A stretch of DNA of 12,459 nt, from NCBI GenBank assembly GCA_018262455.1, contig JAGSPR010000229.1:1-12459 (forward strand), given 5' to 3'. Origin of the DNA: Deltaproteobacteria bacterium (lineage in GTDB: Bacteria; Myxococcota; Polyangia; Haliangiales; Haliangiaceae). Shown piece after piece: positions 1 through 5,721 of the stretch. Under the pieces are notes generated by a model, which searched no databases, was not told the origin of the DNA, and saw nothing but the letters and a program-made list of their open reading frames with translations. Position 1 is the first letter of the stretch, and the number at the start of each line of letters is the position of its first letter. Made by a program: the position numbers and the translations under genes.

Positions 1-578
1 TCCTGATCTTCGATGAGGTGATGACCGGGTTCCGGGTCGCGTTCGGTGGCGCGCAGGCGCGCTACGGCATCACGCCGGACCTGACCACCATCGGCAAGAT
101 CATCGGTGGCGGGTTGCCCGCCGCCGCGTTCGGCGGGCGTGCCGAGATCATGCAGCAACTCGCGCCGCTCGGCCCCGTCTACCAGGCGGGCACGCTGTCG
201 GGGAACCCGCTGGCGATGGCTGCCGGGCTCAAGGCGATGGAGATTCTCGCCAGGCCCGGCACCTACGAGCGGCTAGAGCACCTGGGCAAGCGCCTCGGTG
301 ACGGCCTGCTCGCCGCCGCCCAGGCCGCGGGAGTCCCGGCGTGCCTCAACCGGGTCGGGTCGATGCTGACGCTGTTCTTCTGCGCCGGGCCCGTCACGGA
401 CTACGCCTCGGCCAAGCTCGCCGACACGGCGCGGTTCGGCTCGTTCTTCCGTAAGTTGCGGGATAGCGGCGTGTTCCTGCCGCCTTCGCAGTTCGAGGCG
501 ATGTTCGTGTCGCTGGCGCACACCGACGAGGACGTCGACCAGATCGTCACCGCTGCACGAGCCGCCCTCGCCGATTGA
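1..578 (+). CDS. hemL: Glutamate-1-semialdehyde 2,1-aminomutase, C-terminal part (5' truncated by window edge)
   Basis: HemL converts glutamate-1-semialdehyde to 5-aminolevulinate, the C5-pathway entry to haem and other tetrapyrroles, in the cytoplasm with PLP. The window opens inside the gene; codons are in frame from base 3. The first residues read [12 protein letters not shown], the aspartate-containing PLP strand of class III aminotransferases. They are followed by [18 protein letters not shown], whose lysine (codon 96-98) should form the Schiff base, then [14 protein letters not shown]. About 190 residues are present of a usual 425-430, and the end at TGA 576-578 looks natural. The gene lies 36 nt upstream of atpZ with no terminator seen between them, so read-through into the ATP synthase genes is possible. 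Recognition is by family motifs; other class III aminotransferases share the fold, but this motif set is that of HemL. Confidence 0.93.
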   Translation, partial: LIFDEVMTGFRVAFGGAQARYGITPDLTTIGKIIGGGLPAAAFGGRAEIMQQLAPLGPVYQAGTLSGNPLAMAAGLKAMEILARPGTYERLEHLGKRLGDGLLAAAQAAGVPACLNRVGSMLTLFFCAGPVTDYASAKLADTARFGSFFRKLRDSGVFLPPSQFEAMFVSLAHTDEDVDQIVTAARAALAD

Positions 579-614
579 CCTTGCAAAATCGCCGTGCTAC
601 GAGGGCCGCGTTAC

Positions 615-959
615 ATGGAGCCCGTGCCGTCCCATCGCGGCGATTTGCCGCAGGATTCCGAGCTGACGCCCGTGCATCGAAGCACGGTGCAGGCGCACGC
701 CAAGCTCCCGGTGCATCACGACCCAGCCTCACGGCGGGGGCGTCAGATGTATCACGCGCTGTCCGCGAGCTCGGTCGGGCTCGAGCTCGGGATCGCGGTC
801 GTCATCGGGGTGCTGTTCGGGATGTTCCTCGATGGCCGCCTGGGGACCGAGCCGTGGATGATGCTGCTGTTCATGGGCTTCGGGCTCGTCGCCGGCTTCC
901 GCGGCGTGCTGCGCGCGGTGCGACGTTCGGACCGCGCAGCGGAGCTCGAAGTTGGCTAG
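615..959 (+). CDS. atpZ: AtpZ/AtpI-family small membrane protein of the F0F1 ATP synthase locus
   Basis: This 114-residue protein has a charged, His/Pro-rich N-terminal third (residues 1-45), then two membrane helices at about 54-72 and 80-98. The helix-turn-helix carries the AtpZ-type pattern (GVLFGMFLDGRLGTEPWMM, then GFGLVAGF). The family sits at the head of many atp operons and has been linked to Mg2+/Ca2+ uptake or ATP synthase assembly; its role is not settled. I chose ATG 615, with GAGGG at 601-605 nine nt upstream. GTG 594 is in frame and possible. ATG 747 would give a 70-residue protein, closer to the shortest family members. The 3' end overlaps atpI by 8 nt, which suggests translational coupling. 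The family call is solid; the exact start is not. Confidence 0.8.
   Translation: MEPVPSHRGDLPQDSELTPVHRSTVQAHAKLPVHHDPASRRGRQMYHALSASSVGLELGIAVVIGVLFGMFLDGRLGTEPWMMLLFMGFGLVAGFRGVLRAVRRSDRAAELEVG
941..944 (+). promoter_or_regulatory. Shine-Dalgarno site supporting the TTG start of atpI
   Basis: GGAG lies 7 nt before the TTG at 952, inside the end of atpZ. This spacing is what favours the unusual TTG start over later in-frame codons. Confidence 0.55.
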
Positions 960-1377
960 CCCGAGCATCCACCGCATCGAGCGGTTGAACTACGGGATCA
1001 GCGCGGTGCTGACCGTGCTCTCCCTCGTGACCCAGACTCGCTCGGTCACGCTCGGACTGGCCGTCGGTGCCGGGCTGACGTGCCTGAACTTCTACGTGCT
1101 TCGCCGCCTCATCGTGAAGTGGACCACCGAGGCCGCGCAGGGCAAGGGCGGCAACAGCGCGCTCCTCATGCTGCCGAAGATGATCGGCATGATGGGGGCC
1201 GTCACGGTCGCCGTGCTCCTGCTTCCGATCGACGTCATCGCGTTCGCGATTGGCTACTCGATCTTCATCGCGTCGATCGTCATCGAGACGACCTACAGCG
1301 CACTGCGCCCGTCGGTCGACGACGTTCCGACGGGGCCCTCGGAAACAGACAACTCCAACGGGAACAACCATGGGTGA
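952..1377 (+). CDS. atpI: ATP synthase subunit I-like protein (ATP-synt_I family)
   Basis: This is a 141-residue hydrophobic protein with four likely membrane helices at about 14-30, 31-50, 72-91 and 93-112, and a short hydrophilic Asn/Asp-rich tail. Length, helix layout and position between atpZ and atpB match the AtpI family. AtpI is a non-structural protein reported in other bacteria to help assemble the c-ring or stabilise F0. Sequence conservation in this family is low, so the assignment leans on topology and context. The start is TTG 952, backed by GGAG at 941-944; no ATG is available near the beginning of helix 1. The gene overlaps atpZ by 8 nt and atpB by 8 nt, so the three are probably translated in a coupled way. 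Confidence 0.75.
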   Translation: MASPSIHRIERLNYGISAVLTVLSLVTQTRSVTLGLAVGAGLTCLNFYVLRRLIVKWTTEAAQGKGGNSALLMLPKMIGMMGAVTVAVLLLPIDVIAFAIGYSIFIASIVIETTYSALRPSVDDVPTGPSETDNSNGNNHG

Positions 1378-2146
1378 ACACGGCACCTGGTTCGACTACC
1401 TGAACCGCTTCGACTGGTGGGTGCGCTTCGACGGCTGGGCGCATCACAAGCTCGGTCGTGGCTGGGAATGGCAGATGTTCGGGCCCTCCGGCTGGTCCCT
1501 GACCCACGTCCTCATCACGCTACTCGTGGTGCTGTTCGTGACGGTGGGGGCGATGTCGTTCCTGCGCGGCCTCAAGTCCCCCGACAAGGGGATCGTCCCG
1601 CCGCGCACGATGAGCTTCCGCAACTTCTTCGAGTACATCGCCGAGAGCCTCTACGGGTTCGTCGAAGGTGCGATGGGCGAGAAGAACGCCGCCCGGTTCT
1701 ATCCGCTGATCGGCGCGCTGTTCCTGTTCATCCTGTTCAACAACCTGTTCGCGCTCATCCCAGGCTTCTCGGCACCGACCGACTCGCTCAAGACCAACGT
1801 CGGGATCGCCGCCCTCGTGTTCCTGCTCACCCACTACTACGGCGTGAGGGAGCATGGCCTCGCCTACTTCAAGCACTTCCTCGGCCCGAGCCCCGCGCTG
1901 ATCCCGCTGATGCTCCCGATCGAGCTCGTCAGCCACATCGCGCGGCCGATCTCGCTGGCCGTCCGCCTCATGGGCAACATGATGGCCGACCACAAGGTCG
2001 TCATGTCGTTCTTCGCACTGGTGCCGATCCTGGTGCCGCTGCCGTTCATGCTGCTCGGCTTGCTCGTCTGCCTGATCCAGGCGGTCGTGTTCTGCACCCT
2101 GGCGATGGTCTACATCGGCATGGCAGTCGAGCACGAAGAGCACTAG
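1370..2146 (+). CDS. atpB: ATP synthase F0 subunit a
   Basis: This 258-residue membrane protein forms the stationary half-channels against which the c-ring turns. The signature [10 protein letters not shown] near residues 195-204 contains the essential arginine (R199, equivalent to E. coli aR210). E185 in the preceding helix corresponds to E. coli E196, and Q237 to Q252. The C-terminus ([13 protein letters not shown]) resembles the E. coli end. At the E. coli E219/H245 pair this protein has H208 and G230, a different arrangement of polar groups in the channel. Residues 1-40 are long, amphipathic and tryptophan-rich. ATG 1370 overlaps the atpI stop by 8 nt, with GGGAA at 1360-1364. The subunit b, delta and F1 genes that would complete the enzyme are not in this window. 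Confidence 0.95.
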   Translation: MGEHGTWFDYLNRFDWWVRFDGWAHHKLGRGWEWQMFGPSGWSLTHVLITLLVVLFVTVGAMSFLRGLKSPDKGIVPPRTMSFRNFFEYIAESLYGFVEGAMGEKNAARFYPLIGALFLFILFNNLFALIPGFSAPTDSLKTNVGIAALVFLLTHYYGVREHGLAYFKHFLGPSPALIPLMLPIELVSHIARPISLAVRLMGNMMADHKVVMSFFALVPILVPLPFMLLGLLVCLIQAVVFCTLAMVYIGMAVEHEEH

Positions 2147-2234
2147 CCATTGGCTTGCCAGATCAGATTTCAGTCCCAACTCACCTTTACGACGCATTCA
2201 ATCCGAGCTACTTAACGGCGCCTCGCGCGACCCC

Positions 2235-2253
2235 CGTCGACCTCATGTCGACG
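2235..2253 (+). promoter_or_regulatory. Hairpin in the atpE leader
   Basis: CGTCGAC (2235-2241) pairs perfectly with GTCGACG (2247-2253) across a five-base loop. It sits in the 127-nt, visibly AT-richer gap between atpB and atpE. The stem ends 5 nt before the AAGGAG ribosome site, leaving it single stranded. Plausible roles are an mRNA end that protects the atpE message, or a translation aid for a subunit needed in many copies per enzyme. There is no T-run, so it is not a terminator. No convincing sigma-70 promoter was found in 2147-2234. The structure is seen; its function is inferred. Confidence 0.45.
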
Positions 2254-2258
2254 AGAAC

Positions 2259-2264
2259 AAGGAG
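2259..2264 (+). promoter_or_regulatory. Strong Shine-Dalgarno site of atpE
   Basis: AAGGAG nine nt before ATG 2274 is the best ribosome site among the plus-strand genes here. That agrees with the higher expression that subunit c needs. Confidence 0.75.
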
Positions 2265-2273
2265 AAAACCACC

Positions 2274-2636
2274 ATGAAGAAGACCATCAAGATCCTGTCC
2301 TCGCTGGCAACCCTCCTCATCATCATGGGGATCTCCGGCCTCGCCTTCGCCGGTGACGTGACCACCGGCGACGTCGCCGCGATGAAGGCCGAAGGCCTGG
2401 CCGAGAACTACGGCTGGATCGCCCTCGCCGCCGGCCTCGCGATCGGCATCGCCGCCCTCGGCGGTGGCATCGGCCAGGGTCGCGCCGCGGCCGCCGCGCT
2501 CGATGGCATCGCCCGGAACCCCGGCGCCGCCGGCCAGATCCGCGGCCCGATGATCCTCGGCCTCGCCCTCATCGAGTCGCTCGTCATCTACGCCCTCATC
2601 ATCGCGCTCCTCCTGACCCTCAAGGTCGGGGCCTGA
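2274..2636 (+). CDS. atpE: ATP synthase F0 subunit c with signal-peptide-like N-terminal extension
   Basis: Subunit c forms the rotating ring. This one has 120 residues instead of about 75-90. Residues 1-26 (MKK start, hydrophobic core, AFA before residue 27) look like a cleavable signal peptide and are followed by a short acidic linker. The usual two-helix hairpin then follows: GGGIGQG in helix 1 (Q68), the polar loop ARNP (80-83), and helix 2 with the ion-binding carboxylate E101 in [12 protein letters not shown]68, E101, S102 and Y106 match positions of the Na+ site described in Ilyobacter tartaricus subunit c, but L103 replaces the threonine there. ATG 2274 has AAGGAG nine nt upstream. 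The gene is the last of the F0 unit and is followed directly by hairpins and a terminator. Confidence 0.96.
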   Translation: MKKTIKILSSLATLLIIMGISGLAFAGDVTTGDVAAMKAEGLAENYGWIALAAGLAIGIAALGGGIGQGRAAAAALDGIARNPGAAGQIRGPMILGLALIESLVIYALIIALLLTLKVGA

Positions 2637-2640
2637 TCGC

Positions 2641-2664
2641 GGGGCTCGACTCACCTCGAGCCCC
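2641..2664 (+). repeat. Perfect 9-bp inverted repeat just after atpE
   Basis: GGGGCTCGA (2641-2649) and TCGAGCCCC (2656-2664) form a stable hairpin with a six-base loop, starting 4 nt after the atpE stop. The following bases are not T-rich, so alone it is a poor intrinsic terminator. It may protect the 3' end of the atpE message or assist the terminator 30 nt downstream. Confidence 0.6.
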
Positions 2665-2693
2665 CGTTCTCCAGGCTCACGCGAGACGTATTG

Positions 2694-2723
2694 CGGCCCG
2701 CCAGGCGGGCCGTTTTGCGTTTT
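2694..2723 (+). terminator. Rho-independent terminator of the hemL-atp unit
   Basis: CGGCCCG (2694-2700) and CGGGCCG (2706-2712) pair around a CCAGG loop, and the stem is followed at once by TTTTGCGTTTT (2713-2723). GC-rich stem plus T-tract on the plus strand is the classical pattern. It separates the ATP synthase genes from the next unit. Confidence 0.85.
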
Positions 2724-2810
2724 CGGGGGCCGTGTGGGACGCTCGACGCCGGGGCGACCGCTCCGCTGTGGTGGCGACGAACCGCCACTCCGCTCTGGCG
2801 GGAAGGAACC

Positions 2811-3317
2811 ATGTCTGACGCCGAGGCGAAACCGACAGAGCTCGACCTCAAGGACAAGTCGACGCTCGAGATCCTCGCGCAGATCGATCTGTTCAGCGGG
2901 TTGCCCCAGGCGCACCTGCGCCGGGTCGTCGATATCGGGCTCGAGGAGAAGTACAAGTCCTCGGCCACGATCTTTGGCGAGGGCTCGCCGGGCGACAAGT
3001 TCTATCTGATCGTCGAGGGCGCGGTGCGGATCAGCCGCATCGTCCCCGGCATGGGAGAGGAAGCGCTCGCGGTGCTCCGCCCGGGCGCCTACTTCGGCGA
3101 GATGTCGCTGATCGATGACGCGCCACGCTCCGCCACCGCGGTGTGCCACGAGAAATGTCGGCTGTTCGTGGTCCACCGGCGCGATCTCGAAGACCTGCTG
3201 TTCGTGGACCGGGACCTGGCCTACGAGCTGTTGTGGAACTGGGTGCGGACGCTGTCGCGCCGGCTCCGGGCCACGAACGACAAGATGACGTTCCTCGCCA
3301 CCACCTCGAAGTTCTGA
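2811..3317 (+). CDS. Stand-alone cyclic-nucleotide-binding domain protein
   Basis: This 168-residue protein is essentially one CNB (CRP-like effector) domain. Residues about 25-130 hold the beta-roll, with GDKFYLIVEGAV at 61-72. The phosphate-binding cassette FGEMSLIDDAPRSATA at 95-110 includes E97 and R106, the residues that hold ribose and phosphate in cAMP/cGMP receptors. A helical tail (about 133-158) follows, with no helix-turn-helix DNA-binding domain, kinase or channel. It is therefore probably a sensor that acts by contact with a partner. ATG 2811 is preceded by GGAAGG (2801-2806), four nt away; earlier in-frame codons give an Arg-rich leader without family features. The stop overlaps the next ATG by one base. 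Ligand binding is inferred from the cassette only. Confidence 0.85.
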   Translation: MSDAEAKPTELDLKDKSTLEILAQIDLFSGLPQAHLRRVVDIGLEEKYKSSATIFGEGSPGDKFYLIVEGAVRISRIVPGMGEEALAVLRPGAYFGEMSLIDDAPRSATAVCHEKCRLFVVHRRDLEDLLFVDRDLAYELLWNWVRTLSRRLRATNDKMTFLATTSKF

Positions 3318-3883
3318 TGCGGGGTGCGGCGGCGATCGTGATCATCGGCGTGCTCGCGGGCTCCGCGGGCCGCGCCGGGGCCGAGCCGCTGCCGCGCGGC
3401 AGCATGGGGCTCATCGTCGGGGCCATCGCGGGCACCGGCCCCGACGCCAATCGCCTCGGCCTGGGCTACATCGGCTACCCGTTCAGCTTCCACGCCGCCT
3501 GGCAACCGATGGATTCGGAGCAGCGGATCGGGTGGACGGCCCGCTGGACGACGTTCTTCACCTCGAACGGCTACGCGAGCGCTGCCCAGATCGCCGACCT
3601 CCAGACGATGCAGATGGACCTCACCCTCGGCGTCCGCGTCCGGCCTGGCAAGAGCCCGCGGCGTTACCTCACCGCGCGGGCCGGGCCGGCGATGTTCCGG
3701 GCGAACCAGACGATCCCGCCGAAGATGCAGCGGGCGTTCGTGGGAGCGGTCGGCAGCGTCGGGGTGCAGCAGTACCTCGTGGGCACCTTGTTCCTGCTCG
3801 ACTTCGACCTGCGGTACGGCCTGGTCGGCGACGGCCCGAGCTCGATCGCCTTCACCGCCGGGTTCTCGATCAACGGCCCCTGA
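3317..3883 (+). CDS. Exported hypothetical protein, possibly an outer-membrane beta-barrel
   Basis: No family was recognised. The 188-residue product starts with a signal peptide (hydrophobic core at about 4-15, AGA before residue 23), so it should be exported. The rest consists of alternating hydrophobic/polar stretches with many Gly and aromatic residues, for example LGLGYIGYPF, MDLTLGVRVRPG, FLLDFDLRYGL and IAFTAGFSI. These look like short beta strands of a small periplasmic or outer-membrane protein. No cysteine pairs, lipobox or catalytic motif stand out. ATG 3317 shares its A with the stop of the upstream gene (TGATG), and the GNAT gene starts 2 nt after its own stop, so it is the middle gene of a coupled trio. 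Confidence 0.7.
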   Translation: MRGAAAIVIIGVLAGSAGRAGAEPLPRGSMGLIVGAIAGTGPDANRLGLGYIGYPFSFHAAWQPMDSEQRIGWTARWTTFFTSNGYASAAQIADLQTMQMDLTLGVRVRPGKSPRRYLTARAGPAMFRANQTIPPKMQRAFVGAVGSVGVQQYLVGTLFLLDFDLRYGLVGDGPSSIAFTAGFSINGP

Positions 3884-3885
3884 CG

Positions 3886-4410
3886 ATGCCGGTGCTGGTG
3901 ACAGAGCGCCTCCGGCTCGTGCCGATCTCGCTCGAGGCGATCGAGGCGGTGCTCGATCACGACAAGCCCCGGGCGGAGGCGTGCGTCGGCGCCAGCTTTC
4001 CAGAAGCGTGGCCGAACGAGGAGCTCGTCGCGCTCGGCTTCCCGTACTCGCGCGAGGCGCTGCGGGCCGCACCCGAGATCCGGCTGTGGGGCGACTCGCT
4101 CGTGCTGCTCCGCGACGAGCCGCGGGTGATCGGCAGCGTGGTGTTTCATGGCCACCCGAGCGATGGCATCGCCGAGGTCGCCTACACCATCGACGAGAGC
4201 TCGCGCCGACACGGCTTCGCGGTCGAGGCGACGCGGGCGTGCGTCGAGTGGGCGCTCGCGCAGCCCGGGATCCAGGCCGTCCAGGCGACCACGTTCACGT
4301 GGCACCACGCCTCGCTCGGCGTGATCCGCAAGCTCGGGATGGTGCAGATCGGCTCGCGCGAGCACGACACCCTCGGCGAGTTGCTCGTGTTCGAGCGTCG
4401 CAGGTCCTAG
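3886..4410 (+). CDS. GNAT-family N-acetyltransferase (RimJ/RimL-like)
   Basis: This 174-residue protein should transfer acetyl from acetyl-CoA to an amine; the substrate is unknown. The N-terminus TERLRLVPIS is the usual first strand of the RimJ/RimL group. Core strands follow (VIGSVVFHG near 81-89, AEVAYTID near 96-103). The acetyl-CoA pyrophosphate loop is RRHGFAVEA at 107-115, a form of the R/Q-x-x-G-x-G/A motif. Near the end, HHASLGVIRKLGM (140-152) matches the NxxSxxxxxKLGF motif, with His where Asn is usual. ATG 3886 lies 2 nt after the preceding stop, with no obvious own ribosome site, so coupling is likely. The gene's last 4 bases overlap the end of the opposite-strand protease gene. 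Confidence 0.88.
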   Translation: MPVLVTERLRLVPISLEAIEAVLDHDKPRAEACVGASFPEAWPNEELVALGFPYSREALRAAPEIRLWGDSLVLLRDEPRVIGSVVFHGHPSDGIAEVAYTIDESSRRHGFAVEATRACVEWALAQPGIQAVQATTFTWHHASLGVIRKLGMVQIGSREHDTLGELLVFERRRS

Positions 4411-5537
4411 CGGGCGGCGCGGCGACGGACGCGGAGCACGAGCGCGACGAGCCCGATGCCGAACAGCATCGTCGGAGCGCCGGTGCCGCCGCTGTCGCAG
4501 CAGCCGCCACTGTCCGTGGTGGGCCAGCACACGCCCGAGGCGCCCGAGGCGAGGCACTCGAAGCCGTCCGGGCACGCGTCCGCCGCGCCCATCGTGCAGC
4601 TGTCGGTGCACAGCATCTCGCCCGCGGCCGAAGCGCACTGGCCCGACTCGCAGTCGCCGGCGCCCGTGCACACGGATCCGAGCCCGGTCGCGGTGAACGG
4701 CTGGACGATGCACTTGGTGCCGAAGCACACCCCGCCGTCGCACTCGGCGTCGCTGCTGCAGCCCGCGAGGGCGGGGACGTGCTCGAGCAGGAAGGCGCGC
4801 TCGGCGTCCGTGCGGGTGTCGGCGCCGAACTGCGCGCAGCTCATGTCACCGAACGAGGTGATGCCGACGAGCACCGAGTGGCCACCGATGGTCGCGAACG
4901 AGGGGCCACCCGAATCGCCCTCGCACTTGCCCTTGTTGTCGGTCTGCGTGAAGCACAGGAGGTTGGCATCCGAGCTGCCGAACGAACCGCAGCTGACGGA
5001 AGTGCGGTTCTCGAGCGCGAACTCGATCCCGACCGAGCCGCCGGCGTTCTGCTGGGTGGCCCCGAAGCCCACCATCGAGACCGTGATGCCGACCGGGGCG
5101 TTGTCCGCGCTCAGGTTGACCGGCGTGGGCGTGATGTTGGTGACCGGGGTCGCCAGCCGGATCAGCCCGACGTCGCTGTGGCCGAGCGAGTTGATGCTGA
5201 ACAACGGGTTCGGGATGGTCTCGACGGCCCGGATCGTGGTGCCCGCCGATCGCGTCAGGTCGACCGTGCCGAAGTGGACGCGCGTGCTCGAGGTGACCTG
5301 GGCCTGGGTCGAGAGCCCGAGCAGCGACGGCGTCAGGCAGTGCGCGGCGGTGACCACCCACTCGGGGTTGATCAGGGTGCCGCTGCACAGGCCGCTGCCG
5401 ACCTCGAGCACGACGACCGTGGGGAACTGGCCGACCGTCGTGGTCGTCCCGCCGATGATCGGCGCGTCGCCGAGGCCGGCGTGGGCGACGGAGGATGCGA
5501 GGCCAAGCGAGATCACCACGGTAGAGAGACGGCGCAT
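4407..5537 (-). CDS. Secreted chymotrypsin-fold (S1) serine protease with Cys-rich region and MYXO-CTERM-like tail
   Basis: The 376-residue protein has a signal peptide (1-20, AHA end) and a short pro-segment, then the activation sequence IIGG at 27-30. The triad is visible: H66 in TAAHC, D122 in HSDVGLIRL and S209 in GDSGGP. The specificity-pocket residue equivalent to chymotrypsin 189 is G203, not Asp, so trypsin-like Lys/Arg cleavage is unlikely. Residues 260-337 form a region with 12 cysteines. The C-terminus has GGCC (344-347), a short hydrophobic helix (about 355-369) and RVRRRAAR. This resembles the MYXO-CTERM signal, by which myxobacterial proteins are processed and anchored at the surface. 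ATG 5537 is chosen because the signal peptide begins there; GGTGAT nine nt upstream is a possible ribosome site. The last 4 nt overlap the convergent GNAT gene. Confidence 0.9.
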   Translation of the reverse strand: MRRLSTVVISLGLASSVAHAGLGDAPIIGGTTTTVGQFPTVVVLEVGSGLCSGTLINPEWVVTAAHCLTPSLLGLSTQAQVTSSTRVHFGTVDLTRSAGTTIRAVETIPNPLFSINSLGHSDVGLIRLATPVTNITPTPVNLSADNAPVGITVSMVGFGATQQNAGGSVGIEFALENRTSVSCGSFGSSDANLLCFTQTDNKGKCEGDSGGPSFATIGGHSVLVGITSFGDMSCAQFGADTRTDAERAFLLEHVPALAGCSSDAECDGGVCFGTKCIVQPFTATGLGSVCTGAGDCESGQCASAAGEMLCTDSCTMGAADACPDGFECLASGASGVCWPTTDSGGCCDSGGTGAPTMLFGIGLVALVLRVRRRAAR

Positions 5538-5565
5538 GGCAGGAGCATCACCGCAAACCGCCCCG

Positions 5566-5580
5566 GATCGGAGCCCGATC
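5566..5580 (-). promoter_or_regulatory. Short dyad upstream of the protease start
   Basis: GATCGG and CCGATC flank a three-base centre, 28 nt upstream of the protease ATG. It could be an operator or a leader hairpin, or chance in GC-rich DNA. No promoter hexamers could be fixed around it. Confidence 0.2.
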
Positions 5581-5660
5581 GCTAACCGCTCTTGGCAGCC
5601 CTGCGACCGCGTGTGCCACCTGGCCGCCTCGATGTACCCGACGAGCCTTCCGCGAGACGG

Positions 5661-5679
5661 CGTAGGGAATCGCCCTACG
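5661..5679 (-). repeat. 7-bp inverted repeat between the zinc-ribbon gene and the protease gene
   Basis: CGTAGGG (5661-5667) and CCCTACG (5673-5679) form a perfect stem with a five-base loop. On the minus strand it lies 43 nt after the stop of the zinc-ribbon gene and 124 nt before the protease ATG. There is no T-run on either side. It may slow or process the transcript, but no clear function can be read. Confidence 0.35.
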
Positions 5680-5703
5680 TGCGCCAGATCGCCTCCCAGC
5701 GGG

Positions 5704-5718
5704 CCGGCATCGTGCCGG
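5704..5718 (-). terminator. Possible weak terminator hairpin after the zinc-ribbon gene
   Basis: CCGGCA and TGCCGG (6 bp, three-base loop) start 3 nt after the stop codon on the minus strand. No U-tract follows, so intrinsic termination is doubtful. Together with the repeat at 5661-5679 it may mark the 3' end of the lipoprotein-glmS-moaC-zinc-ribbon transcript. Confidence 0.3.
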
Positions 5719-5721
5719 GGC

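Noticed and set aside
2147..2234. Possible sigma-70 promoter for atpE (TTGCCA at 2155, TTTACG at 2186)
   Set aside because: No -10 hexamer at the right distance matches well enough.
2771..2788. GTGGCG/CGCCAC inverted repeat before the CNB gene as an autoregulatory operator
   Set aside because: The CNB protein has no DNA-binding domain. The 6-bp stem is weak evidence in GC-rich DNA.
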